Positions 15,829 through 24,312 are shown, counted from the first letter of the stretch. The stretch is 39,930 nucleotides of DNA from Oscillospiraceae bacterium (GCA_031262065.1 JAISIK010000009.1:1-39930), one strand, 5' to 3'. Numbers and translations are program-made. The notes: a model not told the origin generated them from the letters alone.

Positions 15829-18471
15829 ATGGAAAAGAAAAAATACGGTGTGAATGCACTGCGCGAGATGTTTTTGTCCTACTTCGAGGACAAGGGGCAC
15901 TTGCGCCTGCCCAGTTTTTCGCTGATTCCGCAGAACGATGCGTCGCTTCTGCTCATTAACTCCGGCATGGCGCCGATGAAACCCTACTTCAAGGGAGACG
16001 TTACCCCTCCACGTTCGCGCGTGTGCACCTGCCAAAAATGCGTGCGCACCGGCGATATCGACAATATCGGGCACACCGAGCGGCACGGCACGTATTTTGA
16101 AATGCTCGGCAACTTCTCCTTCGGCGACTATTTCAAGCGCGAGGCGATTGCATGGTGCTGGGACTTTCTGGTCAATGTCTGCAATCTGGAGGAAAGCCGC
16201 CTGTATCCGTCCGTCTACGAAAACGACGACGAAGCCTTTGCAATTTGGAATACCGAGATGGGCATTGCGAAGGAGCGCATCTTCCGTTTCGGCAAGGCGG
16301 ACAATTTCTGGGAGCATGGCTCTGGCCCCTGCGGACCGTGCTCTGAGGTTTACTACGACCGCGGCGAAAAGTACGGCTGCGGAAAACCCGACTGCACCGT
16401 CGGTTGCGATTGCGACCGCTATATGGAAGTTTGGAACAACGTCTTCTCGCAGTTTGATAACGACGGTCACGGCAACTACACCGATTTGGCGCAGAAGAAT
16501 ATCGACACCGGCATGGGGCTTGAGCGTCTGGCGGTTGCGGTGCAGGACGTCGGCTCGCTGTTCGAGGTTGACACCGTGATGAACATCACCAATAAGGTCA
16601 CGGAGATTACCGGCGCAAGCTACGGCAAGAGCCGCGAGATGGATGTGTCGCTACGCGTAATCACCGACCATATCCGCGCATCGGTCTTCATGATTGCAGA
16701 CGGCGTTCAGCCGCGCAACGAGGGCAGAGGCTATGTGCTTCGCCGTTTGCTGCGCCGCGCAGCCCGCCACGGAAAGTTTTTCGGCATCAACCGCCCCTTC
16801 CTCTGCGATGTTGTGGAAACGGTTGTGCGTGAAAACGAGGGGCACTATGCGTATCTGCGCCAGCAGGCGGCGCATATCACCCGCGTGATTCGCGTGGAGG
16901 AGGAGAACTTTGCCAAGACCATCGACGGCGGCATGCGCATTTTTGAAGAAATGCTGGCTGCGCATAAGGCGCGGGGCGCGGCGGTTTTCTCCGGCGCAGA
17001 TGCCTTCAAGTTGTATGACACCTATGGCTTCCCGGTTGACCTCACTCGGGAGATGGCGTCCGAGGCAGGCTTGGGAACGGATTTGGAGACGTTCCAAACC
17101 TTAATGCAGGAGCAGAAGCTCCGCGCGAAGGAAGCGCGCAAGGCGCTGGGCGATCTGGCGTGGGCGGGTATCGACTTCGGACTGGATAACACCCCGACAG
17201 AGTTTTGCGGCTACGAAACCTTGTCCTGCACGGGAAGCGTGCTTGCAGTCTGCGTGGGCGACGAGCTTTCTGACGCAATCGCAAGCGGCGAAAAGGGAAT
17301 TTTGGTGCTCGACCGCACAAGTTTGTATGCCGAGATGGGCGGACAGGTTGCCGACCATGGCGAAATCACCTGCGGCGAGGCGGTTTTCGCAGTCGAGGAT
17401 GTGCAGAAGGACAAGAGCGGGAAATACCTGCACTACGGGCAGATGCGCAGCGGCGCGATTTCCGTCGGCGACAGTGTGAGCGCAGCGGTCGATGCGGATC
17501 GCCGCCACGCAATTTGCCGCGCACACACCGCAACGCACCTGCTGCAAAGCGCGCTCGAGCGCGAGCTGGGCGAGCATTGCCATCAGGCAGGCTCTTTGGT
17601 CGAGCCTGACCACCTGCGATTTGATTTCACGCATTTCTCCGCGCTCAGCGCACAGGAGCTTGCCGATGTGGTGGAAAACGTGGCGGAGATGATTCTGCGC
17701 GGCGAGCAGGTGGAAACGCTGGTTTTGCCGCTTGAGGAAGCAAAAAAGCTCGGCGCAACCGCCCTCTTCGGCGAGAAATACGGCGATACTGTCCGCGTGG
17801 TGAAAATGGGCGATACGTCCATGGAATTCTGCGGCGGCACGCATCTGGACAATACAGCGAAGGTTGGACCTGTGCGCGTATCCTCTGAGGCGTCGGTCGC
17901 CTCGGGTGTGCGCCGCATCGAGATGTACACCGGCAAAGCGGTGCTTCGCCATATGGAGCAGCAGCGGCAAGTGATTGCAGACGCAGCAGGGGAGCTGAAA
18001 ACCACCCCGCACGAGCTGTTGCAGCGCGTGCATGCGGTGATGACGGAGATGAAGGACCTGCGCCAGAGTTTGGACAATATGAAAGACAAACTCTTTAACG
18101 CCGATGTGGAGCGCAGCTTAGGCGCTGCAAAGGATGTAGCCGGGCTGAAGGTGCTCACCATGATTCGTAGCGATGTCGATGCCAACGACCTGCGCAAGAT
18201 GGGCGATTTCCTGCGCGATCGGGAGGAGTCGATCGTCGCGGTGCTCGCAAGTGCGCAGGGCGAGAAAATCACGCTTCTGGCGGTCTGCGGGAAGCAGGCA
18301 ATCGCCCGCGGCGTCAAGGCGGGCGCACTTGTGAAGCAGGTTTCGGCGCTGTGCGGCGGCAGCGGCGGCGGCAAGCCGGATTCTGCGATGGGCGGCGGTA
18401 AGGATGTGCAGAAGATGGGCAGCGCCCTTGCGGCTGTTGACACATTCGTCGCTGAGAATGCGACTGCTTAG
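15829..18471 (+). CDS. alaS: Alanyl-tRNA synthetase
   Basis: The 880-residue class II synthetase charges tRNA-Ala. The ATG at 15829 follows AAGGAAGAG after the T-box terminator. The catalytic domain shows FFEDKGH-like N-terminal motif FEDKGH, SGMAPMKPYFKG, the class II motif region CVRTGDIDNIGHTERH, and LLRRAARHGKFFG. The editing domain has HTATHLL and CGGTHLDNT, which supply the zinc ligands that clear Ser/Gly-tRNA. The C-Ala domain ends with a glycine-rich GGSGGGKPDSAMGGG. All core parts are intact and length is standard. Expression is controlled by the T-box, and hinT follows 12 bp later. Confidence 0.97.
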   Translation: MEKKKYGVNALREMFLSYFEDKGHLRLPSFSLIPQNDASLLLINSGMAPMKPYFKGDVTPPRSRVCTCQKCVRTGDIDNIGHTERHGTYFEMLGNFSFGDYFKREAIAWCWDFLVNVCNLEESRLYPSVYENDDEAFAIWNTEMGIAKERIFRFGKADNFWEHGSGPCGPCSEVYYDRGEKYGCGKPDCTVGCDCDRYMEVWNNVFSQFDNDGHGNYTDLAQKNIDTGMGLERLAVAVQDVGSLFEVDTVMNITNKVTEITGASYGKSREMDVSLRVITDHIRASVFMIADGVQPRNEGRGYVLRRLLRRAARHGKFFGINRPFLCDVVETVVRENEGHYAYLRQQAAHITRVIRVEEENFAKTIDGGMRIFEEMLAAHKARGAAVFSGADAFKLYDTYGFPVDLTREMASEAGLGTDLETFQTLMQEQKLRAKEARKALGDLAWAGIDFGLDNTPTEFCGYETLSCTGSVLAVCVGDELSDAIASGEKGILVLDRTSLYAEMGGQVADHGEITCGEAVFAVEDVQKDKSGKYLHYGQMRSGAISVGDSVSAAVDADRRHAICRAHTATHLLQSALERELGEHCHQAGSLVEPDHLRFDFTHFSALSAQELADVVENVAEMILRGEQVETLVLPLEEAKKLGATALFGEKYGDTVRVVKMGDTSMEFCGGTHLDNTAKVGPVRVSSEASVASGVRRIEMYTGKAVLRHMEQQRQVIADAAGELKTTPHELLQRVHAVMTEMKDLRQSLDNMKDKLFNADVERSLGAAKDVAGLKVLTMIRSDVDANDLRKMGDFLRDREESIVAVLASAQGEKITLLAVCGKQAIARGVKAGALVKQVSALCGGSGGGKPDSAMGGGKDVQKMGSALAAVDTFVAENATA

Positions 18472-18482
18472 GAGGAGAACCG

Positions 18483-18815
18483 ATGAACGATTGTATCTTT
18501 TGCAAACTTGCAAGTGGCGAAATCCCTACAAATAAGGTCTATGAGGACGAACTCTGCCTTGCATTTCACGATATGCAGCCGCTTGCCCCGCAGCATATCC
18601 TGCTGATACCGAAGCAGCATATTCCTTCTGCTGCCGCGCTGACAAAGGAAAACGCGGCGGTGGTTTCCCACATTTTTTGCGTGATTGCCAAGCTGATGGA
18701 GGGCAAGGAAAACGGCTTCCGCGTCGTCACGAACAGCGGCAAGGACGCAGGGCAGACTGTGCAGCACCTGCATTTCCATGTGCTCAGCGGGCAGACCCTC
18801 GGCAGCTTTCACTAA
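18483..18815 (+). CDS. hinT: HIT-family purine nucleoside phosphoramidase (HinT-like)
   Basis: The 110-residue protein carries the N-terminal zinc-type CIFCKLASGEIP and the C-terminal HIT triad HLHFHVL (His95, His97, His99), with GQTVQ just before it. HinT proteins hydrolyse AMP-lysine or aminoacyl-AMP adducts. Its close linkage to alaS (12 bp, AGGAGG overlapping the alaS end) fits clearing of aminoacyl-adenylates (inference). Length is normal. Confidence 0.94.
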   Translation: MNDCIFCKLASGEIPTNKVYEDELCLAFHDMQPLAPQHILLIPKQHIPSAAALTKENAAVVSHIFCVIAKLMEGKENGFRVVTNSGKDAGQTVQHLHFHVLSGQTLGSFH

Positions 18816-18849
18816 AAAAACGCCGACTGCAAGAAATTGCAGTCGGCGT
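18814..18849 (-). terminator. Intrinsic terminator oriented leftward, at the end of the phage module transcript
   Basis: A perfect 13-bp stem (18820-18832 with 18837-18849) carries a 4-nt loop. A run of seven A on the plus strand at 18814-18820 gives a U-tract for minus-strand RNA. It would stop the phage-module transcript before it runs antisense into hinT, and it may also act on hinT itself. Confidence 0.8.
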
Positions 18850-18853
18850 AAAC

Positions 18854-19046
18854 TATTGCTCCGATAAGTAAGCCTTGCGTCGTTTTGGCTTTCTGTCACA
18901 AAGGAAGTATTAGAAAGCTCGGCGAGGATTTTTCTTGTATGCCAAGGCAGACGACGCAGGCGGGCTTCCGCCCGACAAGGAGGATAACGCTGGGATACGA
19001 GAAAAAGCCCGACGAGATGGCGCAAGGTTTACTTATCGGAGCAATA
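18854..19046. repeat. 193-bp inverted-repeat element (MITE-like)
   Basis: The terminal 26 bp (18854-18879 and 19021-19046) are inverted repeats with a single mismatch (TATTGCTCCGATAAGTAA followed by G/A and CCTTGCG). Weaker complementarity continues inward (about 45 bp per side), and CGGGC-TTCC-GCCCG forms a central hairpin. A 41-codon frame crosses its right half (18939-19064) but reads like a by-product of the repeat. It sits exactly between the leftward terminator and the last phage gene, so it marks the module boundary. Confidence 0.7.
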
Positions 19047-19060
19047 TATGTGGGTATGCG

Positions 19061-19969
19061 CTAGTATTGGCTGAGCGTCAGTTCGCACAGTGTGCCGTCC
19101 GCATCGGAAGTGGACTTGCACTGCGTGACATAAAACCAGTCCGAAAGGTTTAGCGAGGGGAGCGTCACCTGCACGCGTTTGCTCGGCTCTGCAAGAAAGC
19201 TGCCTGTAAAAAGAAGTTGCAGGGTGCGCCGCTCGCGCTTGGATAAAGCAATCCGCGGCGCTGCGAGCAGACTTTGGTTTGTGATGGCGCTGTATTTTTG
19301 CGCTGCGCCGCCTTCCGCGAGGAAGGTCGCATTGCCCAGTAAGGTTATATTCCCGCTTTTTCGACTGTATTGCTTGGAAATCACACCTTTTCTGCAATCG
19401 TGCAGACGGGCGCTGAGCAGTTCGCCCTCGTGGAATTGAAAACCCGAATTCGTCCGCGTGAGTGCAATCGAAAGCGCGCCGTTGTTGAGAAAGCGCGGCG
19501 GCAGCGCGCCCGCGTTGAGCGCGAATACGCGCAGCGCTTGCATGGCGCTGCTGCCGAGCGCAACAGCGTAGTTCCCCGACAATGACAGCGCAGGCGTATT
19601 GTGTGTTACGCCGAAAGGCGCGGCGTAGGCATTGAGAATGGAGTCCATGGTGGCATTTGTCCACGTTCGCGCGGGAACTTCATTGTCCAAAAGGATGCCG
19701 CCCATTCCGCGCCCGCGTAATGTGCAAATGCACCCGCGCGGCGTGATGGAAACGCTGTAGTCGTCGACGATGCCGAAAAAGACCACTTGCCCTGCCTGCT
19801 TTGCCTGAAAGCGCGTTGCTGCGCTCAAGGCGGCGCGGAGCGACGCCTCAAAAGGAAAATCAAAGCGGAAGCTGTCGCAAACCTCGCCGTCCGTGCGCGT
19901 AATCTCCCATGCAATGGGCGTCGGCAGCTGCGTGGTGACCTGCTGGAAGTTTGTTACGTAGCCTGTCAT
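19061..19969 (-). CDS. Phage tail baseplate hub-like protein
   Basis: This is a 302-residue protein with ATG 19967-19969 after GGAGGCG. Its position after the circularisation-domain protein, its size and its beta-rich sequence match XkdQ / Mu gp44-type hub proteins, which form the ring around the tail spike. N-terminal ITRTDGEVCDSFRFDFPF looks like the first hub beta-barrel. The C-terminal part (VTLPSLNLSDWFYVTQCKSTSDADGT in pattern) resembles the domain that ends many gpD-like hubs. It is the last gene before the 193-bp inverted repeat. No spike or wedge gene follows, which is unusual. Assignment rests on context plus sequence style. Confidence 0.6.
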   Translation of the reverse strand: MTGYVTNFQQVTTQLPTPIAWEITRTDGEVCDSFRFDFPFEASLRAALSAATRFQAKQAGQVVFFGIVDDYSVSITPRGCICTLRGRGMGGILLDNEVPARTWTNATMDSILNAYAAPFGVTHNTPALSLSGNYAVALGSSAMQALRVFALNAGALPPRFLNNGALSIALTRTNSGFQFHEGELLSARLHDCRKGVISKQYSRKSGNITLLGNATFLAEGGAAQKYSAITNQSLLAAPRIALSKRERRTLQLLFTGSFLAEPSKRVQVTLPSLNLSDWFYVTQCKSTSDADGTLCELTLSQY

Positions 19970-19972
19970 AGA

Positions 19973-20338
19973 TTACGCCTCCGAAATTGCGGCGGACTCG
20001 AGGAATTTGAAGCGGTAGTGTACATAATCCTCGCGCGGCTCTTGGTCGAGCGTCAGCTCGACCAAATGCGCTTGGGTCGTCGCCCACTGCGGATGCACGA
20101 GCGCCCCCGCGCCGCCCGCATAGAAGAGCTGCGCGAGCGCCTTGAAGGATTTGTAGGCGTCTTTGCCGAAAAACACGCCTTCGCCGGAAAATTCGCGCGC
20201 CGTGCGCCCCATTTCCTGCACAGTCCACAAGCCGTCGAGGCGGTCGTGCACAACGGTGTTGCGCCGAAAACTTGCGCAATACTTTGTGGGGTTGTTTGGG
20301 AAGACGAAGTTTTTGAACTGCATCCGCGTCCCGCTCAT
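19973..20338 (-). CDS. Phage baseplate protein with DNA-circularisation N-terminal-like domain
   Basis: The 121-residue protein starts at the ATG 20336-20338, overlapping the upstream stop (ATGA). The segment TVQEMGRTAREFSGEGVFFG followed by AGGAGALVHPQW closely matches the pattern of the DNA circularisation N-terminal family (GRKARxF...GxLVHP). In Mu-like and PBSX-like phages this family sits next to the hub. It consists of that domain alone. In complete phages a tape measure gene lies upstream; here the tube-like gene abuts directly. An overlapping 195-codon frame (19860-20447) lacks any such motif and was rejected. Confidence 0.65.
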   Translation of the reverse strand: MSGTRMQFKNFVFPNNPTKYCASFRRNTVVHDRLDGLWTVQEMGRTAREFSGEGVFFGKDAYKSFKALAQLFYAGGAGALVHPQWATTQAHLVELTLDQEPREDYVHYRFKFLESAAISEA

Positions 20339-20724
20339 AACAGGTACTCCTCTCGAACCGCTGCGATGAGCGTGACGTCTTCGAGAATGGTGCTGCCGAT
20401 TTTCGCGCTTTCGGATAATTCCGTCCACTGGCAGCCGGTAAAGACAATGCTGCGATCGGGTTTGCTGATTACCAGTGAAAAGTTTTCCAGCTCGTAGAAA
20501 CGGATGTTGTCCGAAATTGCCTCGTCAGTTGCGTAAACGCGGCTGAGCGTGATGCTGTACTGCATCGGACCGTGAACCACGGCAACTGCGCTGTTCGAGC
20601 CGAATTCGCCGATGGCGATGCAGTTGGATTTGGCGTGGATTTCGTAATTCTGCACCACGGCGATGCGTTTGCCGTCCGCTTCAAGGCGGATATCGGCGGA
20701 AGTGGGAATGGTATAGTCGGGCAT
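20335..20724 (-). CDS. Phage tail tube-like protein
   Basis: The 129-residue protein begins at ATG 20724 after GAGGTGACG. Features are an N-terminal DIRLEADGKRIAVVQNYEIH (strand-turn-strand opening) and C-terminal SIVFTGCQWTELSES plus TILEDVTLIA. These fit the single-barrel tail tube fold shared by XkdM, gp19 and Hcp. It follows the sheath gene, the usual order in contractile tails. Sheath and tube alone cannot set tail length without a tape measure. It could instead be another small tail completion protein. Confidence 0.55.
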   Translation of the reverse strand: MPDYTIPTSADIRLEADGKRIAVVQNYEIHAKSNCIAIGEFGSNSAVAVVHGPMQYSITLSRVYATDEAISDNIRFYELENFSLVISKPDRSIVFTGCQWTELSESAKIGSTILEDVTLIAAVREEYLL

Positions 20725-20734
20725 AAGCGTCACC

Positions 20735-21766
20735 TCAAACAGAAAGCGCGGCACTTACAGCAATGCTGTGCAGGCTCGCAGCGATGTGGTATGTGAAGGA
20801 AATGCGGCAGAGGGTTTGATCCTCCGAATCGGGGAACACCTGCAGAGCTTCAAAACTTTCCAGATAGCCGCGCCTGCGCAAGTCCTGCAAGACCAGCAAC
20901 ACGCAGTTGTAAACGGCATTTCGCGTGAGCCCGTTGTTCTGCGCAAGGGCGAAGCGCTCGTCGAGTGCGCGGCGCAGCGTCTGCAGCAAAATGTCGGTGA
21001 TCAGTACGGCGTTCAGGCTGCGAAAGGCGTCTGCAGCGACAAGGTCTGTGTCTGCGGCGCGGGTCGTTACAACGCGCACAATCTGCATTTGCCCCCCGCT
21101 CTGCCGCAGTGGCGTAACGCCCCCGACAATCAGTCCCCCCATCGTGGAATCGTCATAGTCCTCAGAAAGCGCGGTGATACCGCTCAGCGGGATATTATGT
21201 AAAGATGTTGTGGGAGAGTTCAGTGCGCTCAGCGCGCCTGCAAGCGCAGCAGCGGCGCAGGCAGCGTCAAATAAAACCTCGTTTGCAGCCATTGCGCAGG
21301 GCGCAATCAACACCATGCGCTCGCAGCAAAGTGCGCGCGCCCGCTCGAGATAGTCATAGCGTGTCCCGCTCGACAGACCGACCAGCCCGATGCAGGCATT
21401 GGCGTCTAAAACGCTCCGCACCGCAAGCTGCACGTTCAAATTTCCGCTGGCAATCACGAGAAGTCCCGGCTTGCACGCCGCAAACAAGGCGCTCATGGCG
21501 CTTTGATAGGCACTGACCGTATCAGACTCAACGGCGAAGGCATACAATGAGCCGGAGCCGTTCGCCATGCAGGCGATCAGCAAACGATACATCTGCGAAG
21601 TCATGCCATACAGCGTAGCTGCCTGCTGCTCCGAAGTCACCAGTTGCACGCCCTCTGCTGCGTCAGCCGGCGCAATAACCGCAACCATGCGTGCAGCGCT
21701 GACGGCGCTGCCTTTTGCTGCGCCGAATTGGGTGTAAATACCCGGGAAAACATGCGTAGTACTCAT
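20735..21766 (-). CDS. Phage tail sheath protein
   Basis: The 343-residue protein would polymerise into the contractile tail sheath. Recognition features are an N-terminal THVFPGIYTQF (the sheath PGVY-type opening), GSLYAFAV, and the C-terminal core with LVAADAFRSLNAVLITDILLQ and SFTYHIAASLHSIAVSA-type final strands. These ends mediate sheath-sheath contacts. It is shorter than PBSX XkdK (about 466 residues), suggesting a minimal sheath without extra surface domains. The ATG overlaps the upstream gene (ATGA). It defines the module as contractile-tail derived. Confidence 0.8.
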   Translation of the reverse strand: MSTTHVFPGIYTQFGAAKGSAVSAARMVAVIAPADAAEGVQLVTSEQQAATLYGMTSQMYRLLIACMANGSGSLYAFAVESDTVSAYQSAMSALFAACKPGLLVIASGNLNVQLAVRSVLDANACIGLVGLSSGTRYDYLERARALCCERMVLIAPCAMAANEVLFDAACAAAALAGALSALNSPTTSLHNIPLSGITALSEDYDDSTMGGLIVGGVTPLRQSGGQMQIVRVVTTRAADTDLVAADAFRSLNAVLITDILLQTLRRALDERFALAQNNGLTRNAVYNCVLLVLQDLRRRGYLESFEALQVFPDSEDQTLCRISFTYHIAASLHSIAVSAALSV

Positions 21767-22230
21767 TGCGAAACCCCCTGAATTGTGTAACTTTGGAATA
21801 ACCCCGCGTTGTCGCTGGCGTAGAGCCGCTTGAACAGCGGCACGCGCACCTTGCAGCGGAAGCAGTCGGTTTTGGCGTCGTACGCAGTGCCCGCAATGGA
21901 CATATCCCCGTGATTTGCGCCGTCAAAACCTTGCAGGAATACGTCAATAAGCCTGCAAACTGTGTCATCGCACAGCGCGCCGTCACCCGTGCCGGGGGAG
22001 AAAACCTCCATTAGCACCGTTGTGCCGAGCTGCATGCCGTAGCGCTCCTTGCCCTGCGCATCCTGCCCGAGATAGTAAGAAATCGCGTTCTGCTCGCATT
22101 TCGCGGTGTCCATGCCGACCGCGACCATCGGGCTTTGCAGGCGCGGCAACGTCTGTGCGTTCATCGCGCGTACAACATGCAGTCCCGCGCTGGAAAGCGC
22201 GTGAATCAAGGATGTGATCAAGTCCTCCAT
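21763..22230 (-). CDS. Phage tail terminator/completion-like protein
   Basis: The 155-residue protein starts at ATG 22230 (AAAGGGGG upstream), overlapping the end of the previous gene. It begins MEDLITSLIHALSSAGLHVV and contains VAVGMDTAKCEQNAISYYLG and VPLFKRLY near the C-terminus. Position between head-closure proteins and the sheath is where tail terminator/minor capsid proteins of myophages lie. Function is inferred mainly from order and size. Confidence 0.55.
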   Translation of the reverse strand: MEDLITSLIHALSSAGLHVVRAMNAQTLPRLQSPMVAVGMDTAKCEQNAISYYLGQDAQGKERYGMQLGTTVLMEVFSPGTGDGALCDDTVCRLIDVFLQGFDGANHGDMSIAGTAYDAKTDCFRCKVRVPLFKRLYASDNAGLFQSYTIQGVSQ

Positions 22231-22556
22231 GGATCTTCCCGCCCCCTTTCCACGCAAAGTCCCCAAATGTACAGGCGTTCATTCTGAAAGGTGATTGCAT
22301 CTGCGCGGCGTACGAGATAGTTTTTTCCGTCGTAGGAGAGATGCTCTGCGCCCGTAATGTCCACATCGGGCGGCCCGATGTACAGATACTGCCCGCGCGG
22401 GATTTCGCCGCCGCTTGCAATGACGCGATCCATATTCTGCCAGCTCTTCGAGGTTACGGGCTGCAAAAACCCGGTGACGCTCGTGCTTTCGCTGCTGCTG
22501 ACAATTTCAATAGTGCAGCCGTACTGCGCAATCAGTGCGCCGATGAGCGCCTTCAT
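22218..22556 (-). CDS. Phage head-closure (head-tail joining) protein-like
   Basis: The 112-residue protein begins at ATG 22554-22556, overlapping the upstream stop (ATGA). It reads MKALIGALIAQYGCTIEIVS and contains GFLQPVTSKSWQNMDRVI, IPRGQYLYIGPPDVDI and YLVRRADAI. The short beta-rich composition fits stopper/head-closure proteins that plug the connector after packaging. The call depends on genomic order. Confidence 0.55.
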   Translation of the reverse strand: MKALIGALIAQYGCTIEIVSSSESTSVTGFLQPVTSKSWQNMDRVIASGGEIPRGQYLYIGPPDVDITGAEHLSYDGKNYLVRRADAITFQNERLYIWGLCVERGREDPWRT

Positions 22557-22909
22557 GCGCGTACCCCGCGGAAGGAAAAGCCTTCGTCGCTGCACCACGG
22601 CGCAAGCATTCGCTTGGCAAGCACCGCCAGCGCGGAGCTGTCAGCCTCGCGCAGCGTGAGGCTGATACTGCCTGCGTTGAAGGAAGCCATTTCGTCCTTG
22701 TGCACGCAGTGAAAGGCGGAAACCGCCAAAATGGCGGCTGCCGCAACAAAATTCTCGCGGCAATCCTCTGCTGCGATGCCCGGGCGCAGGCGGCTGCTGA
22801 ATTCCGCCTGCGCTGCAAGGCAAAGCATATTGAGGACATCTTGCTGCTGCGCAACGAGCGTGCCGCTCATTGCCAGTGCAGTGGAGAAGATGTCGTCAAT
22901 CATGCCCAT
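22553..22909 (-). CDS. Phage head-tail connector-like protein
   Basis: This 118-residue, mostly helical protein (begins MGMIDDIFSTALAMSGTLVA) lies directly after the capsid gene. There it matches gp6-like/adaptor proteins that bind the portal. The C-terminal part, AVLAKRMLAPW, is amphipathic. Start: ATG 22909, one base after the capsid stop, or the internal ATG two codons later. Shine-Dalgarno is weak, so translation may be coupled to the capsid gene. Confidence 0.5.
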   Translation of the reverse strand: MGMIDDIFSTALAMSGTLVAQQQDVLNMLCLAAQAEFSSRLRPGIAAEDCRENFVAAAAILAVSAFHCVHKDEMASFNAGSISLTLREADSSALAVLAKRMLAPWCSDEGFSFRGVRA

Positions 22910-22910
22910 A

Positions 22911-23936
22911 TCAGATTACCAAGATTTTTGCTGCATCGTCGCAGACCTTACCGAAGCCGGAAATGGACGTAATGGCTGCGCGTTCGAGCTGACGGTCGAT
23001 GAGCTTGTCGTATTCCACGCTGATTTCGCCTGCCTGCACCATCTCCAGCGCATAGCGGCGGTCGAGCGCGATGATGGTATCGTCCGCCACCGCAGAGGTG
23101 CGCAGCAGTTCCGCGCCCAAGGGCGTGGCGAACTTGCCCGTGCCTTGGAAATTCAGACCCGTGAGCGGGTTTTGCAGCTCGGCAAGCATCAAAAGTTTGA
23201 CCATCGTCGCGGAATTGACCAGCATGGTGTTCATCTCGTAGGGAGCAAACTGCGCCCAGAACTCCACGAGCTGGTTGTAGGTCAAATTGCCCGCCACGCC
23301 GCTCAGCGGCGCAGACCCCACGGCGTAGGTGACTGCCGCATTGTCGTTGCCGTCGCCGTTAACAAGGACATTCACAGCGTCATCAAGCTGCATTTTGTGG
23401 ATATGCGCACCGATTTGGCGCAGCATCACGGAGAAGAGGTCGAGCTTCTGGAAGCGCAGAGCCTCGTAGGAAGCCACGAGCATCCTGCCGCGCTTGTGCA
23501 GAGAAATCAAGTTTTCCTTGGTTTTCACCGCCGTTGCGGGGATGATTGCCCCTTCCGCGACATCTGCAAGCGCCTTGTCCGCATCTTCGGGGACAGAATA
23601 GATGCTGCGGTAGTCCATCGCGTCGATATTTGTTACGGTTGCCGAAATGCTCGGCAAAATGTTTGCCTCGTCCATGCCCTGTCGCACGGCGCGGGCGATA
23701 AATTCGGGGAAAAGCACCGCCGATTCAAAGGTTGAGAAGAATTTCTCCACCGCGTCCGAGCCCGCGCCCTTTACGCGGATGCCGAAGCGTTTGAGCTGAC
23801 GCTGGAAGGCGTCCGTGCCTTCGAATGCCGTGCCCTTGTAGGATTCCGTGGGGTCGAGCGCCTCGAGAACCTGCGTGAAGGACTTCCCGCTTTCGCGGTA
23901 CATGCCTTTTTCAAGCCGAATGTTTTCAAATGCCAT
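22911..23936 (-). CDS. Phage major capsid protein (HK97-fold type)
   Basis: The 341-residue protein starts at ATG 23936 after a strong AGGAGGT. Context (portal, protease-like protein and decoration-like protein upstream; connectors downstream) and sequence fit the phage major capsid family. Visible parts include an N-terminal arm, SVPEDADKALADVAEGAIIP, a long helix-like segment (LFSVMLRQIGAHIHKMQLDDAVNVLV), NTMLVNSATMVKLLMLAEL and the C-terminal ITSISGFGKVCDDAAKILVI. No frameshift is seen, so it could still assemble. Confidence 0.8.
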   Translation of the reverse strand: MAFENIRLEKGMYRESGKSFTQVLEALDPTESYKGTAFEGTDAFQRQLKRFGIRVKGAGSDAVEKFFSTFESAVLFPEFIARAVRQGMDEANILPSISATVTNIDAMDYRSIYSVPEDADKALADVAEGAIIPATAVKTKENLISLHKRGRMLVASYEALRFQKLDLFSVMLRQIGAHIHKMQLDDAVNVLVNGDGNDNAAVTYAVGSAPLSGVAGNLTYNQLVEFWAQFAPYEMNTMLVNSATMVKLLMLAELQNPLTGLNFQGTGKFATPLGAELLRTSAVADDTIIALDRRYALEMVQAGEISVEYDKLIDRQLERAAITSISGFGKVCDDAAKILVI

Positions 23937-23954
23937 TGTGTTACCTCCTAATAC

Positions 23955-24296
23955 TTACAAATAGAAGCTGACGAGCTTCCGGGTTGTGTCTACGTTCACC
24001 ACAAGATACTGCCTGCCGTCTGCGTCAAGCTGTACGCCGCCGTCTTCATCGGCGGCCAATGCGGTGAAACCTGTGGACGGATTCGCGCCGGTGTAGGGAA
24101 GGGTCACAAAGCCGGACAGAATCACATTGGCAAGCCCGTCTTTGCTGTTGCTGACGACGCCGATAAATACGTCGCCCCCCGCGCAAATATCCACCGTGTT
24201 GTTGCCGGTCAAAAGGCAGACGGTGTTATGCGCCATGGGGCGAGATGCGAGAAAGGTCGCGCACTGCTGCGCAATCGACTGGAAAGAAATAGCCAT
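23955..24296 (-). CDS. Small phage head protein, decoration/cement-like
   Basis: The 113-residue protein follows GGAGG. It is beta-rich and glycine-rich: VCLLTGNNTVDICAGGDVFIGVVS, TLPYTGANPSTGFTALAADEDGGV, YLVVNVDTTRKLVSFYL. It lies between the protease-like gene and the major capsid gene, where decoration or cement proteins are normally encoded. The function is inferred from order and composition. Confidence 0.5.
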   Translation of the reverse strand: MAISFQSIAQQCATFLASRPMAHNTVCLLTGNNTVDICAGGDVFIGVVSNSKDGLANVILSGFVTLPYTGANPSTGFTALAADEDGGVQLDADGRQYLVVNVDTTRKLVSFYL

Positions 24297-24312
24297 AATA
24301 ATACCTCCAAAA

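Noticed and set aside
18939..19064. 41-codon plus-strand frame inside the 193-bp inverted repeat
   Set aside because: It follows repeat sequence and runs antisense into the phage hub gene; more likely a by-product of the repeat than a gene.
19860..20447. 195-codon minus-strand frame overlapping the baseplate gene
   Set aside because: It overlaps in a different frame with the 19973-20338 gene, which carries the circularisation motif and an ATGA junction; the composition is Arg/Ala-rich without motifs.
22731..23735. Long plus-strand open frame (334 codons) antisense to the major capsid gene
   Set aside because: High-GC codon pattern of the capsid gene leaves the antisense frame open; no Shine-Dalgarno and the sequence is His/Arg-rich, typical of shadows.
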